6,813 nt of DNA from DAOMOD01 sp964526035 (GTDB lineage: Bacteria; Pseudomonadota; Gammaproteobacteria; Xanthomonadales; BPKI01), in the NCBI GenBank assembly GCA_964526035.1, contig CAZGKE010000175.1, positions 1-6,813 of the forward strand, in the 5' to 3' direction. The first letter of the stretch is position 1. Each line of letters starts with the position of its first letter. This document shows positions 1 through 6,265 of the stretch, piece by piece. A program made the position numbers and the translations under genes. The notes beneath the pieces are model-generated. The model had not been told where the DNA came from and made no database searches. It saw only the letters and a program-made list of their open reading frames with translations.

Positions 1-2
1 CC

Positions 3-6
3 GGAG
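3..6 (+). promoter_or_regulatory. Ribosome binding site of the DevC-type permease gene
   Basis: GGAG lies 7 nt before the ATG at 14, a good Shine-Dalgarno position, and supports that start. No promoter can be seen because the window begins here. The gene is probably internal to an operon whose adaptor gene lies upstream. Confidence 0.55.
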
Positions 7-13
7 CGGCGCG

Positions 14-1165
14 ATGCGACACCTCCCGCTCGGCTGGCTGCAGCTGAAGCATCAACCGCTCCGCCTCGTCGTCGCGCTGGCGGGGATTGCGTTCGCCGTG
101 ATCCTGATCCACATGCAGCTCGGCTTCCGGGCGTCGTTGTTCCAGAGCGCCGTCCGCTACCACGAACGCCTCGTCTACGATGTCGCGATCCTCAGCATCG
201 ACAGCCCCTACCTCGGCCGTACGGCACCGTTCTCGAGTCGACGTCTGTACCAGGCGCTCGCGGATCCCGACGTCGCCTCGGTGAGCCCCGTATACGTCTT
301 CATGGCGCTTTGGCGCAATCCGTTCAACTTCGAGAGACGCAGCATCCTGACCGTCGGCATCGATCCCGATACGCTGGTGCTCGACACGGACGGAGTTCGG
401 GAACAACTCGGACGCCTGCGGCTGCGCGACGCCGTGTTGTTCGACTCCCGCTCGCGAGCCGAGTACGGCGCCGTCTCGGCGCATCTCGACAGCGGAGAGC
501 GACTCTTCACCGAGGTCAACGACCGGGAAGTCGAGGTCGTCGGCACGTACTCGATGGGGACCTCCTTCGGCATCGACGCCAACCTGCTGACCAGCGACAC
601 GAACTTCCTGCGGCTGTTCCCGAACCGCGCGCGCACGCAGATCGACCTCGGCCTGGTGACGCTTCGTCCCGGCGCCGATCCCGGGGCGGTGCGCGATCGC
701 CTGCAAGCGTTGTTGCCGGAGGACGTCCTGGTGATGACCCGGCCGGAGTTCACCTCGCGGGAAGTCTCGTACTGGAACTCGACGACTCCGATCGGGTACG
801 TGTTCGCCTTCGGCGCGATCATCGGCTTCGTCGTCGGCGCGATCATCGTGTATCAGATCCTGTTCGCGGATGTCTCGGACCACCTGCCCGAGTACGCCAC
901 ATTGAAAGCAATCGGCTACTCGAATGGCTTCGTGTCGGGCGTCGTCCTCCAGCAAGCGGTGCTCCTGGCGTTGCTCGGCTACCTGCCGGGCCTGCTCGCG
1001 TCGCTGTGGCTGTTCGGGCGAGCCGGCGCAGCGACCCAGCTTCCGATGGAGATGACGCTCGAACGGGGCCTCACCGTGCTCGGGCTCACGGTCGGCATGT
1101 GCGCGCTGTCCGGCTTGATCGCGTTGCGCAAGGTGCGCAGGCTCGACCCGGCGGACATCTTCTGA
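14..1165 (+). CDS. devC: DevC-type ABC transporter permease (FtsX-like fold)
   Basis: This is the inner-membrane permease of a DevBCA-type (MacB-like) exporter, which works with a periplasmic adaptor and a separate ATPase to move substrates through the envelope. The 383-residue layout is diagnostic. There is one N-terminal helix (about 17-37), a large extracytoplasmic domain (about 38-255), and three C-terminal helices (about 261-283, 308-334 and 351-371). A cytoplasmic coupling segment follows TM2 (about 289-306, containing PEYATLKAIGYSNGF), and the tail is basic (RRLDPADIF). PEYATLKAIGY and the DPAD tail are typical of the DevC subfamily rather than of LolC/E or MacB. The start is supported by GGAG 7 nt upstream. 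The stop overlaps the ATPase start by one base, so the two are translationally coupled. The name reflects family membership; the substrate (glycolipid in cyanobacterial heterocysts) cannot be inferred here. Confidence 0.9.
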   Translation: MRHLPLGWLQLKHQPLRLVVALAGIAFAVILIHMQLGFRASLFQSAVRYHERLVYDVAILSIDSPYLGRTAPFSSRRLYQALADPDVASVSPVYVFMALWRNPFNFERRSILTVGIDPDTLVLDTDGVREQLGRLRLRDAVLFDSRSRAEYGAVSAHLDSGERLFTEVNDREVEVVGTYSMGTSFGIDANLLTSDTNFLRLFPNRARTQIDLGLVTLRPGADPGAVRDRLQALLPEDVLVMTRPEFTSREVSYWNSTTPIGYVFAFGAIIGFVVGAIIVYQILFADVSDHLPEYATLKAIGYSNGFVSGVVLQQAVLLALLGYLPGLLASLWLFGRAGAATQLPMEMTLERGLTVLGLTVGMCALSGLIALRKVRRLDPADIF

Positions 1166-2508
1166 TGGCGAGCTCGGCGCCGCCGATCGCGATCGAGAAT
1201 GTCAGCCACTTCTACGGCAAGGGGGAGCTGCGCAAGCAGATCCTGTTCGATGTGAGCACGGAGATCCGCGCCGGCGAGATCGTCATCGTGACGGGTCCGT
1301 CGGGGTCGGGGAAGACGACGCTGCTGACGCTGATCGGAGCGCTGCGCTCGGCGCAGCAGGGGAGTCTGCGCGTGCTGGGGCGCGAGCTCCGCGGCGCCGA
1401 TGCCCGATCCCTCGAGGCCGTGCGCCGGCGCGTGGGATACATCTTCCAGTCGCACAACCTGATCGATGCACTGACGGCGGTCCAGAACGTCTCGATGTCC
1501 GTCTTGCTCGACCCGGCGGTCTCGCGCGCGCAGGCGCAGGCACGAGCGCGCGAGATGCTCGAGGCCGTGGGCCTCGGCGATCGCGCCGGACAGCGTCCGA
1601 GCCAGATGTCGGGCGGGCAGCGGCAACGCGTCGCGATCGCGCGCGCGCTCGCAGGACGGCCCGAGATCATCCTGGCCGACGAACCGACGGCGTCGCTCGA
1701 CAAGCAGTCCGGCCGCGAAGTCGTCGATCGCATCCACGATCTCGCCCGCAATCAGGGCGTCACCGTACTGCTCGTCACGCACGACAACCGGATCCTCGAC
1801 GTGGCCGATCGGATCATCCACCTCGAGGACGGGCGGCTGTCGAGCTTCACCGATGCCGTGCTGTCCGAGACCCGGCACATCATGGGCCTGCTCGCGACCA
1901 GCCATCGCAAGGGAGACCTGGCCGACCAGGTCGCGAGCCTCTCGGACACCGAGTTCGTGGAGTTGCTCGAGAACATCACCGCCGAAGCACGGCGTTTCCA
2001 GGAGGGGATTGCACTCGCCAACGACGACGCCTTCCAGAGCATGCTGGAGCAGGCGCTCGGCGCGTTCACCCACAAGGCGGGCGAGATCCTCGGCGCCGAG
2101 CGCGCGTCGCTGTTCCTCGTCGACGAAGCGCGCGGCGAGCTGTGGCTGAAGGTGGCACGCGACGAGAGCGGCCGGGCGCTCGATACCCGCGTCCCGCTCG
2201 ATGCGGGGATCGCGGGCCTCGTCGCAAGCCGCGGCGAATCGATCCGGATCGACGATGCCTATGCGCACCCCCGATTCAACCCGCAGGTCGATCGCGACAG
2301 CGGGTTCCGCACGCGGAGCATCCTCTGCGTGCCACTGCGGGACAGCCGCGAGCATGTCTTTGCCGTGGCGCAGCTCCTCAATCGGCGGGATGGCCAGCCG
2401 TTCGACGCGGCAGACGAGCAGCGCTTCTCGGAGTTCGTCGGATCGATCGGCGTGCTGCTCGAGGCGTGGTGGACGATGAACCGGGGTCACGAGAGCCGCG
2501 CCAGTTGA
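1165..2508 (+). CDS. DevA-type ABC ATPase fused to a C-terminal GAF domain
   Basis: This 447-residue protein should energise the DevC permease from the cytoplasm. Residues 8-227 form an ABC ATPase. They include Walker A GPSGSGKT (44-51), Q-loop Gln95, signature SGGQ (149-152), Walker B IILADEPT (168-175) with catalytic Glu173, D-loop SLD (177-179) and switch His206. A classical DevA would end near residue 230. Here a helical linker (about 230-290) leads into a GAF domain (about 290-437). The GAF contains ASLFLVD, GIAG (348-351), RTRSILCVPL (382-391) and AQLLN followed by a near-complete NKFDE motif: Asn406, Arg407 (in place of Lys), Phe413, Asp417 and Glu418. That motif marks cyclic-nucleotide-type GAFs of phosphodiesterases and CyaB cyclases. 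The start overlaps the permease stop (TGATG). The end overlaps the convergent cyclase by 22 bp. Inferred role: an exporter motor gated by cAMP, cGMP or a similar ligand; ligand binding is not shown. Confidence 0.9.
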   Translation: MASSAPPIAIENVSHFYGKGELRKQILFDVSTEIRAGEIVIVTGPSGSGKTTLLTLIGALRSAQQGSLRVLGRELRGADARSLEAVRRRVGYIFQSHNLIDALTAVQNVSMSVLLDPAVSRAQAQARAREMLEAVGLGDRAGQRPSQMSGGQRQRVAIARALAGRPEIILADEPTASLDKQSGREVVDRIHDLARNQGVTVLLVTHDNRILDVADRIIHLEDGRLSSFTDAVLSETRHIMGLLATSHRKGDLADQVASLSDTEFVELLENITAEARRFQEGIALANDDAFQSMLEQALGAFTHKAGEILGAERASLFLVDEARGELWLKVARDESGRALDTRVPLDAGIAGLVASRGESIRIDDAYAHPRFNPQVDRDSGFRTRSILCVPLRDSREHVFAVAQLLNRRDGQPFDAADEQRFSEFVGSIGVLLEAWWTMNRGHESRAS

Positions 2509-3770
2509 GCGCGCTGCCCCTCGCCGTCTGCCCGCGTCCCGGTTCTGCGGCCGCTGAGGAAATAGGTCTGCACGGTCCCCTTGCCCTTCAGGTGGATCGG
2601 CTCGCGCGGTTCGAACTCGAAGCGCGCCCGCAGCCGCTCGAAGGTCTCGGTCGACACGTGGATCCGCCCGGCTGCGCCGGTCGCCTCGAGGCGACTGGCG
2701 ACGTTCACGGTGTCGCCCCACAGATCGTAGGCGAACTTCCGGCTGCCGATGACGCCTGCGACCACCCGGCCGGAGTGAATGCCGATGCGCAGTGCAAGCT
2801 CCTCACCGCGCTGTTCGCTGAACTCCCGGGTCGCCTGGAGGACGGCCAGCGCCATCTCGGCGGTCGCGTCGGCGTGGTCGTCACGCAGATCCGGCAGCCC
2901 GCTGGCGACCATGTAGCAGTCGCCGATCGTCTTGATCTTCTCGACACCGAGTCGTTCCGCGAGGGTATCGAAGCGGGAGAAGAGGTCGTTCAGCAGCGAA
3001 ACCACTTGTTCGGGCGTTCGATCGGACGCGTAGCTGGTGAAGCCGACGAGGTCGACGAACATCACGGTGACGCAGTCGAAGCCGTCGGCGAGCGGGTTCA
3101 CGCCGAGCTTCAACTGCTCCGCCACGGGGCCCGGCAGGATGTTGCGCAGAAGGTCCTCGGAGCGCTGTCGCTCTTCGACGAGGGCTTCGCGCGCGAGTCG
3201 CACCAGACGATTGTTGGACTCGAGCGCGAGGACGACGAGGCCAGCCGCCAGCGCCAGGATGAGCGCGCGCGCGATCGCAACCGATTCCGGTGGAATGATC
3301 AGGATGGGCTCCCGCCCGATCGGCGTCAGCGCGATCAGCGCGAGGGCCCCGAGCGGCAGGGCGAGGCCCGTGACCAGCCACCGCCGCTCGGCACCGGTGA
3401 AGAACAGCGGCGGCGCGGCGAGGAGCAGCAAGCCGAGGAATGGCGTCCCCGGCTCGACCCCGATGAGCCGCGTCAGCGAGACGAGGTGGGCCGAAGCAAC
3501 GGCGAGCAGCCAGAGCCTCCCGGCGAGGGGATAGCCGCGCCGGAGGGCGATCAGCCCGGCGAGGTAGAGCAGGCCGAAGACCACCGGCAGGACCCACCGG
3601 CCACTGGGTCCGACGATGGACAGACGCGACTGCAGGAATACGGCGTTCGCCACGCCCATCAGGGAAATGAAGCAGCCGGCGATGCCGCCGTAGACGGCGA
3701 GGCGCAGGGCCCGCTGCCGCTCTGCGTCCTCCGTATCGGGATCGATCCAATCCGAAGCTTCCATGGACAT
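2487..3770 (-). CDS. Six-helix membrane class III adenylate cyclase
   Basis: Numbered from the ATG at 3770 (427 aa). Six hydrophobic helices lie at about 24-46, 59-77, 83-104, 109-126, 131-150 and 163-184. A cyclase-transducing segment follows (about 185-222, with EERQRSEDLLRNILP), then the catalytic domain (about 232-407). The layout resembles mycobacterial Rv1625c. Metal-binding Asp240 (FVDLVGFT) and Asp284 (KTIGDCYM) are present, as are adenine-specifying Lys280 and Asp349 (YDLWGD) and transition-state Asn356 and Arg360 (NVASR). The residue set predicts ATP to cAMP, acting as a homodimer. The frame stays open to an ATG at 3899 (470 aa), which has GAGG only 3 nt upstream. I prefer 3770 (or the ATG at 3764) because the extra 43 codons are poorer in third-position G/C and run antisense to an amidohydrolase remnant. 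No good Shine-Dalgarno precedes 3770, so the start is uncertain. The gene is convergent with the ABC-GAF gene. Confidence 0.9.
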   Translation of the reverse strand: MSMEASDWIDPDTEDAERQRALRLAVYGGIAGCFISLMGVANAVFLQSRLSIVGPSGRWVLPVVFGLLYLAGLIALRRGYPLAGRLWLLAVASAHLVSLTRLIGVEPGTPFLGLLLLAAPPLFFTGAERRWLVTGLALPLGALALIALTPIGREPILIIPPESVAIARALILALAAGLVVLALESNNRLVRLAREALVEERQRSEDLLRNILPGPVAEQLKLGVNPLADGFDCVTVMFVDLVGFTSYASDRTPEQVVSLLNDLFSRFDTLAERLGVEKIKTIGDCYMVASGLPDLRDDHADATAEMALAVLQATREFSEQRGEELALRIGIHSGRVVAGVIGSRKFAYDLWGDTVNVASRLEATGAAGRIHVSTETFERLRARFEFEPREPIHLKGKGTVQTYFLSGRRTGTRADGEGQRAQLARLS

Positions 3771-3862
3771 TGCATCGTAGCGGCCAGAATCAGCGGGGTC
3801 GTTCCGCAGGCTGAAGCGCTCGAGATCCTGAAAAGAACGTGTGCGAGAATCGACGCGTTTGG

Positions 3863-4060
3863 TCATGCACCGGCCGGCTGGATGTGTCCCGGCCGACATC
3901 CGCCTCGTCGAGGATCCGAGCGACGCGCCCTCGTCATCATGAAGGGCGACAGGATCGACAAGGACGTCGACTGAGCGGCGGACGTCCGCGCGGCGCGCAC
4001 TCGCCCGAGCGCCGCACCAGACCGAGCCTCGCGCTCCCCCCGGATCGCGCCTCGTGTCAT
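3863..4060 (-). CDS. Possible small ORF behind a strong ribosome binding site
   Basis: A 65-codon minus-strand ORF starts at ATG 4060, 6 nt after a consensus GGAGGA (4067-4072). The product is Arg/Ala-rich and matches no family I recognise. Its second half is antisense to the amidohydrolase remnant and overlaps the longest cyclase start. Most likely the ribosome site belonged to a gene whose body was lost at a rearrangement junction, so the present ORF may be accidental. Confidence 0.15.
   Translation of the reverse strand: MTRGAIRGEREARSGAALGRVRAARTSAAQSTSLSILSPFMMTRARRSDPRRGGCRPGHIQPAGA
3880..3974 (+). pseudogene. C-terminal remnant of a probable amidohydrolase
   Basis: In one frame, 3892-3924 reads ADIRLVEDPSD. 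After a shift near 3925-3927, another frame reads ALVIMKGDRIDKDVD and stops with TGA at 3972-3974. Joined, this resembles the extreme C-terminus of metal-dependent amidohydrolases of the imidazolonepropionase-like group, where an ADI-leu/val-EDP stretch is followed by a valine-methionine-lysine-glycine strand. The rest of the gene is absent: the opposite strand to the left codes for the cyclase. This is a short homology call made by eye across a frameshift, so it is tentative. Confidence 0.4.
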
Positions 4061-4200
4061 CGCATCTCCTCCGCCGGTCTCGGAGCGCGAGCGGAACGCG
4101 GGGCGTGGCTGGAGAGGCGGCGACGCGGCGGCGCCTGCCGCAGCGGCGACTGCCGGCGCTCCGCGCTTCACGCCACGACCGCTTGAATCCCTCGCCCGGA
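3975..4200. other. GC-rich stretch without a recognisable gene
   Basis: Between the amidohydrolase remnant and the 84-bp repeat I see no recognisable protein in any frame, no RNA gene and no convincing terminator. The only notable signal is the GGAGGA/ATG pair on the minus strand at 4060-4072. It probably represents rearranged debris. Confidence 0.4.
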
Positions 4201-4284
4201 GCTCATAGCAGCCGATCTCCCCGAGGGACTTGTCACTTCGGGTGTGATCGGCCCACGATCCGCCCGCTTGTTCGGCCTACCCAT
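4201..4284 (-). repeat. 84-bp direct repeat, copy 1
   Basis: It matches 6384-6467 in the same orientation at 76 of 84 positions with no gaps, including exact runs of 29 and 27 bases. Weaker similarity continues about 10 bases further left. On the minus strand both copies begin at an ATG followed by TAGGCCGAAC. Differences between the copies are mostly synonymous or conservative in one minus-strand frame (DKSLGEIGC then Tyr or Phe), so the repeat seems to derive from coding DNA. This copy abuts the broken end of the longer hsdR fragment, about 10 bp away. Confidence 0.85.
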
Positions 4285-4294
4285 ACCCATCCCG

Positions 4295-4767
4295 CACCGC
4301 CAGCGGCACGCCGTTCACGATCAGCACCACATCCGGCCGACGGGTGTGTGCTTGTTCTCCGCCACGGTGAACTGATTGACCGCCATCTAGTCGTTGGCGT
4401 CCGCCTGATCGAAGTCGAGCACCCGCACCTGCGCCCCGTGGACCTCGCCGTCAGCGGTGCGGTACTCGACCGTCACGCCGGCGACGAGCAGGCGGTGCAG
4501 GAGCCGGTTGCGCGCGACTGGCTCCGGACCCTCGGGCCGCGTGCGCTTGCGGAAGGCATCCTCCAGCGCTTTGGCTGGAAGGCCGGGATCGAGGCGCACG
4601 AGCGCATCGCGCAGCCGTTGCTCCAGCACGACCTGGCTGTAGTCGGTACGCTCGGCGGCCAGTTCGCCGGGTGCGCTCTCGGCGCCGTTGCGGACCTTCC
4701 ACCCGAAGCTCTCGAGCCACGCAAGGGCGGCTTGTTCGACGCCGGATTCCGTGAAGGTCGAGTTCAC
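4295..4767 (-). pseudogene. hsdR: Truncated hsdR, N-terminal part of type I restriction endonuclease
   Basis: A GTG at 4767 opens a 126-residue frame (to the stop at 4387-4389) with the HsdR N-terminal pattern: VEQAALAWLESFGW, ERTDYSQVVLEQRLRDAL, LEDAFRKRTRPEG, GVTVEYR and QVRVLDFDQADAND. The family continues ND-W, but here the Trp codon is TAG. After the stop the same frame still reads MAVNQFTVAENKHT. A frameshift near 4335 then moves to RRPDVVLIVNGVPLAV, ending at about 4295. The nuclease Asp is therefore still legible, but the following Glu-x-Lys and the whole helicase motor are gone; intact HsdR is about 1000 residues. The GTG overlaps the ATPase stop by 4 bp (GTGA). It cannot be a working restriction subunit. 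Whether the 126-residue piece is translated is unknown. Confidence 0.85.
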
Positions 4768-6014
4768 GGGGTCTCCCACAGCGCGCGCAGCGGCACGGCG
4801 TACAGGCCCTCGCCAAAGGCGATGGTCGCGCTCCCGTCGTAGAGCACAACCCCCGAGGTGAACCGGTTCCCCGCCGTGTCCCGAAGCTTGCGAAGTCCTC
4901 GCAGATCGCCTTCCGTCACCGTGGCGGCCGCCTTCACCTCGACACCCGCGACTGCCGACTGACCCTGTTCCAGCACGATATCCACCTCGAAGTCGTCGCG
5001 GTCCCTGAAGTGGAAGAAGTTGATCGGTGTTGGACGCCAGCTGGCCTGCCGGCGCAGTTCCTGAAGCACGAACGTTTCCAGCATCGGTCCGAGCGTCGTC
5101 CGGTCCTTGTCGAGCGCCGCCGCGCCGACGCCGAGCAACGCGCAAGCAACTCCCGTGTCGCCCATGTGGAGCTTCGCCCGCTTCACCATCCGGCTGAGAC
5201 GGTTCGTATGCCACGCGGGCAACCGCTCGAGCAGGAACACGTGCTCCAGCAGCGTGATGTAGTCGTGGATGGTCTGACGCGTCTGCTGGAAGGGCGTCGC
5301 AAGATCCACCACGTTGATCAGGGTGGCGGTATGGGCGGCCGCGATCGCGAGCAATTTGGGCAGGGAATCGAACGAGTGGATGCGCGCCAGGTCGCGCACG
5401 TCGCGCTGGATCTGCGTCTCGACGTAGTCGCGGTACCAGGCGCCTCGGCGTGCGGCGCTCCGCCGTGCTAGAGCGGCGGGATACCCACCTGCGACGATCC
5501 GCTCGGCGAGTCCGAGGCCCAGCCGTTCGACGATGCCGGTCCGGAAGCGCCCGGCCAACAGCGCGTCGATGAACCGCGGCCGCGCAGGTTCTATTTCGCA
5601 TTGCGCCAGAGGATGGAGCCGCAGCAATCCCATCCGACCCGCGAGCGAGTCGGCAAGACGGGGCACGAGCAGCACATTGGCCGAACCGGTCAGGATGAAT
5701 CGTCCTGCAGTCCTGCGCTGGTCGATGGCCGCTTTGAGCGAGGTGAAGATCTCGGACGCCCGCTGGACTTCGTCGAGAATCGCCTTCGCGGGAAGACTGG
5801 AGACGAAGCCCACCGGGTCGTTGCGTGCCGCGGCGAGCACGGCTTCGTCATCGAACGAGAAGTAGCGGTACCCGCGCGGCTCGCCGACAGTGCGCGCCAG
5901 CGTCGTCTTGCCACTCTGGCGGGGCCCGTGGATCAGGACGGCGGGCGTGTCGCGCAGCGCCTCGCGCAGGCGCGGCGCGAGGTTTCGGGGATAGGTCCTG
6001 GTGGTCCGGGGCAT
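4764..6014 (-). CDS. AAA_14/DUF4143 family P-loop ATPase
   Basis: This 416-residue protein belongs to the COG1373-type predicted ATPases. From the ATG at 6014 it has Walker A GPRQSGKTT (30-38), Walker B AILDEVQ (78-84), sensor FILTGSAN (106-113) and the SLAGRMG element (123-129). A DUF4143 half follows, with YRDYVETQIQRDVRDLA (194-210). Its C-terminus has a PD-(D/E)XK-like arrangement: Asp345 in FEVDIVLE, and Glu359 and Lys361 in GVEVKAA. All key motifs and the full family length are present, so the gene looks intact. The frame stays open upstream to 6197, but that part is antisense-type or repeat sequence. The ATG at 6014 begins the usual family N-terminus (YPRNLAPRLREAL). It has no clear Shine-Dalgarno. 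It is flanked on both sides by hsdR fragments, and its stop overlaps the next GTG. Family members are common in accessory and defence islands, but a precise function is not established. Confidence 0.9.
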   Translation of the reverse strand: MPRTTRTYPRNLAPRLREALRDTPAVLIHGPRQSGKTTLARTVGEPRGYRYFSFDDEAVLAAARNDPVGFVSSLPAKAILDEVQRASEIFTSLKAAIDQRRTAGRFILTGSANVLLVPRLADSLAGRMGLLRLHPLAQCEIEPARPRFIDALLAGRFRTGIVERLGLGLAERIVAGGYPAALARRSAARRGAWYRDYVETQIQRDVRDLARIHSFDSLPKLLAIAAAHTATLINVVDLATPFQQTRQTIHDYITLLEHVFLLERLPAWHTNRLSRMVKRAKLHMGDTGVACALLGVGAAALDKDRTTLGPMLETFVLQELRRQASWRPTPINFFHFRDRDDFEVDIVLEQGQSAVAGVEVKAAATVTEGDLRGLRKLRDTAGNRFTSGVVLYDGSATIAFGEGLYAVPLRALWETP

Positions 6015-6036
6015 GTCGGAGACTAGCCCCGGAGAG

Positions 6037-6128
6037 CGGCTGAATGCAAGAATGGGTCTCGGCTGAATGCCAGTTTTCGGGACGGCTATGTGCCAGAATG
6101 CCACTCGGCTGGACGCAGGGATGGAGAC
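6037..6128 (-). promoter_or_regulatory. Four-unit 23-bp-period repeat array upstream of the ATPase gene
   Basis: Four head-to-tail units occupy 6037-6059, 6060-6082, 6083-6105 and 6106-6128. Read on the minus strand (toward the ATPase), each ends in the core CCATTCTGGCATTCAGCCG with some variation. AGCCG is invariant, and the units nearest the gene are the closest to consensus. The array lies 23-114 bp upstream of the ATG at 6014 and fills the gap between the ATPase and the second hsdR fragment. Regular spacing of about two helical turns suggests binding sites for a protein, possibly a regulator of the ATPase or the ATPase itself. There are no spacers, so it is not a CRISPR array. Confidence 0.7.
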
Positions 6129-6265
6129 ACAGGCGGACCGCCCGGCACCTTGGCCAACACGCCGGTTGCGATCTCCGCGCCGTTGCGCACCGCCCACCTG
6201 ATGCTCTCCAGCCAGGCGAGCGCGGCCTGCTCGACGACAGATTTGGTGACGCCGCGCTCCGTCAC
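6086..6265 (-). pseudogene. hsdR: Second hsdR fragment, first ~38 codons only
   Basis: A GTG at 6265 opens a 59-codon frame. Residues 1-38 match the HsdR N-terminus (VEQAALAWLESIRWAVRNGAE), sharing 22 of 28 residues with the other hsdR head in the window. At DNA level that stretch is about 80% identical, with mostly third-position changes, so this is a diverged relative and not a fresh duplication. After about residue 38 (near 6150) the similarity ends abruptly. The frame runs into the 23-bp array and stops at 6086-6088. The GTG overlaps the upstream ORF stop by 4 bp, the same arrangement as at 4764-4767. Confidence 0.75.

Noticed and set aside
979..2721. 580-codon minus-strand open frame opposite the ABC-GAF gene
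   Set aside because: It is antisense to a gene with complete ABC and GAF motifs, and its Arg/Ala-rich composition shows no family features.
2142..3974. 610-codon plus-strand open frame opposite the cyclase
   Set aside because: It is highly Arg/Gly/Glu-rich with no domain, and it is the antisense of the cyclase, which has all its catalytic motifs. High GC keeps such frames open. Only its last ~15 codons coincide with the amidohydrolase remnant.
4201..4284. Integron attC site or insertion-sequence end
   Set aside because: There is no core-site palindrome, no inverted terminal repeats and no integrase or transposase nearby.
4768..5601. Upstream extension of the frame that contains the hsdR head
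   Set aside because: This portion is an out-of-frame shadow of the ATPase. Only the part from the GTG at 4767 matches HsdR.
6037..6128. CRISPR array
   Set aside because: The units are contiguous with no unique spacers, the unit is short and variable, and no cas genes are present.
6015..6197. 61-residue N-terminal extension of the ATPase to an ATG at 6197
   Set aside because: It consists of hsdR remnant and 23-bp repeats read in another frame, and the family N-terminus begins at 6014.
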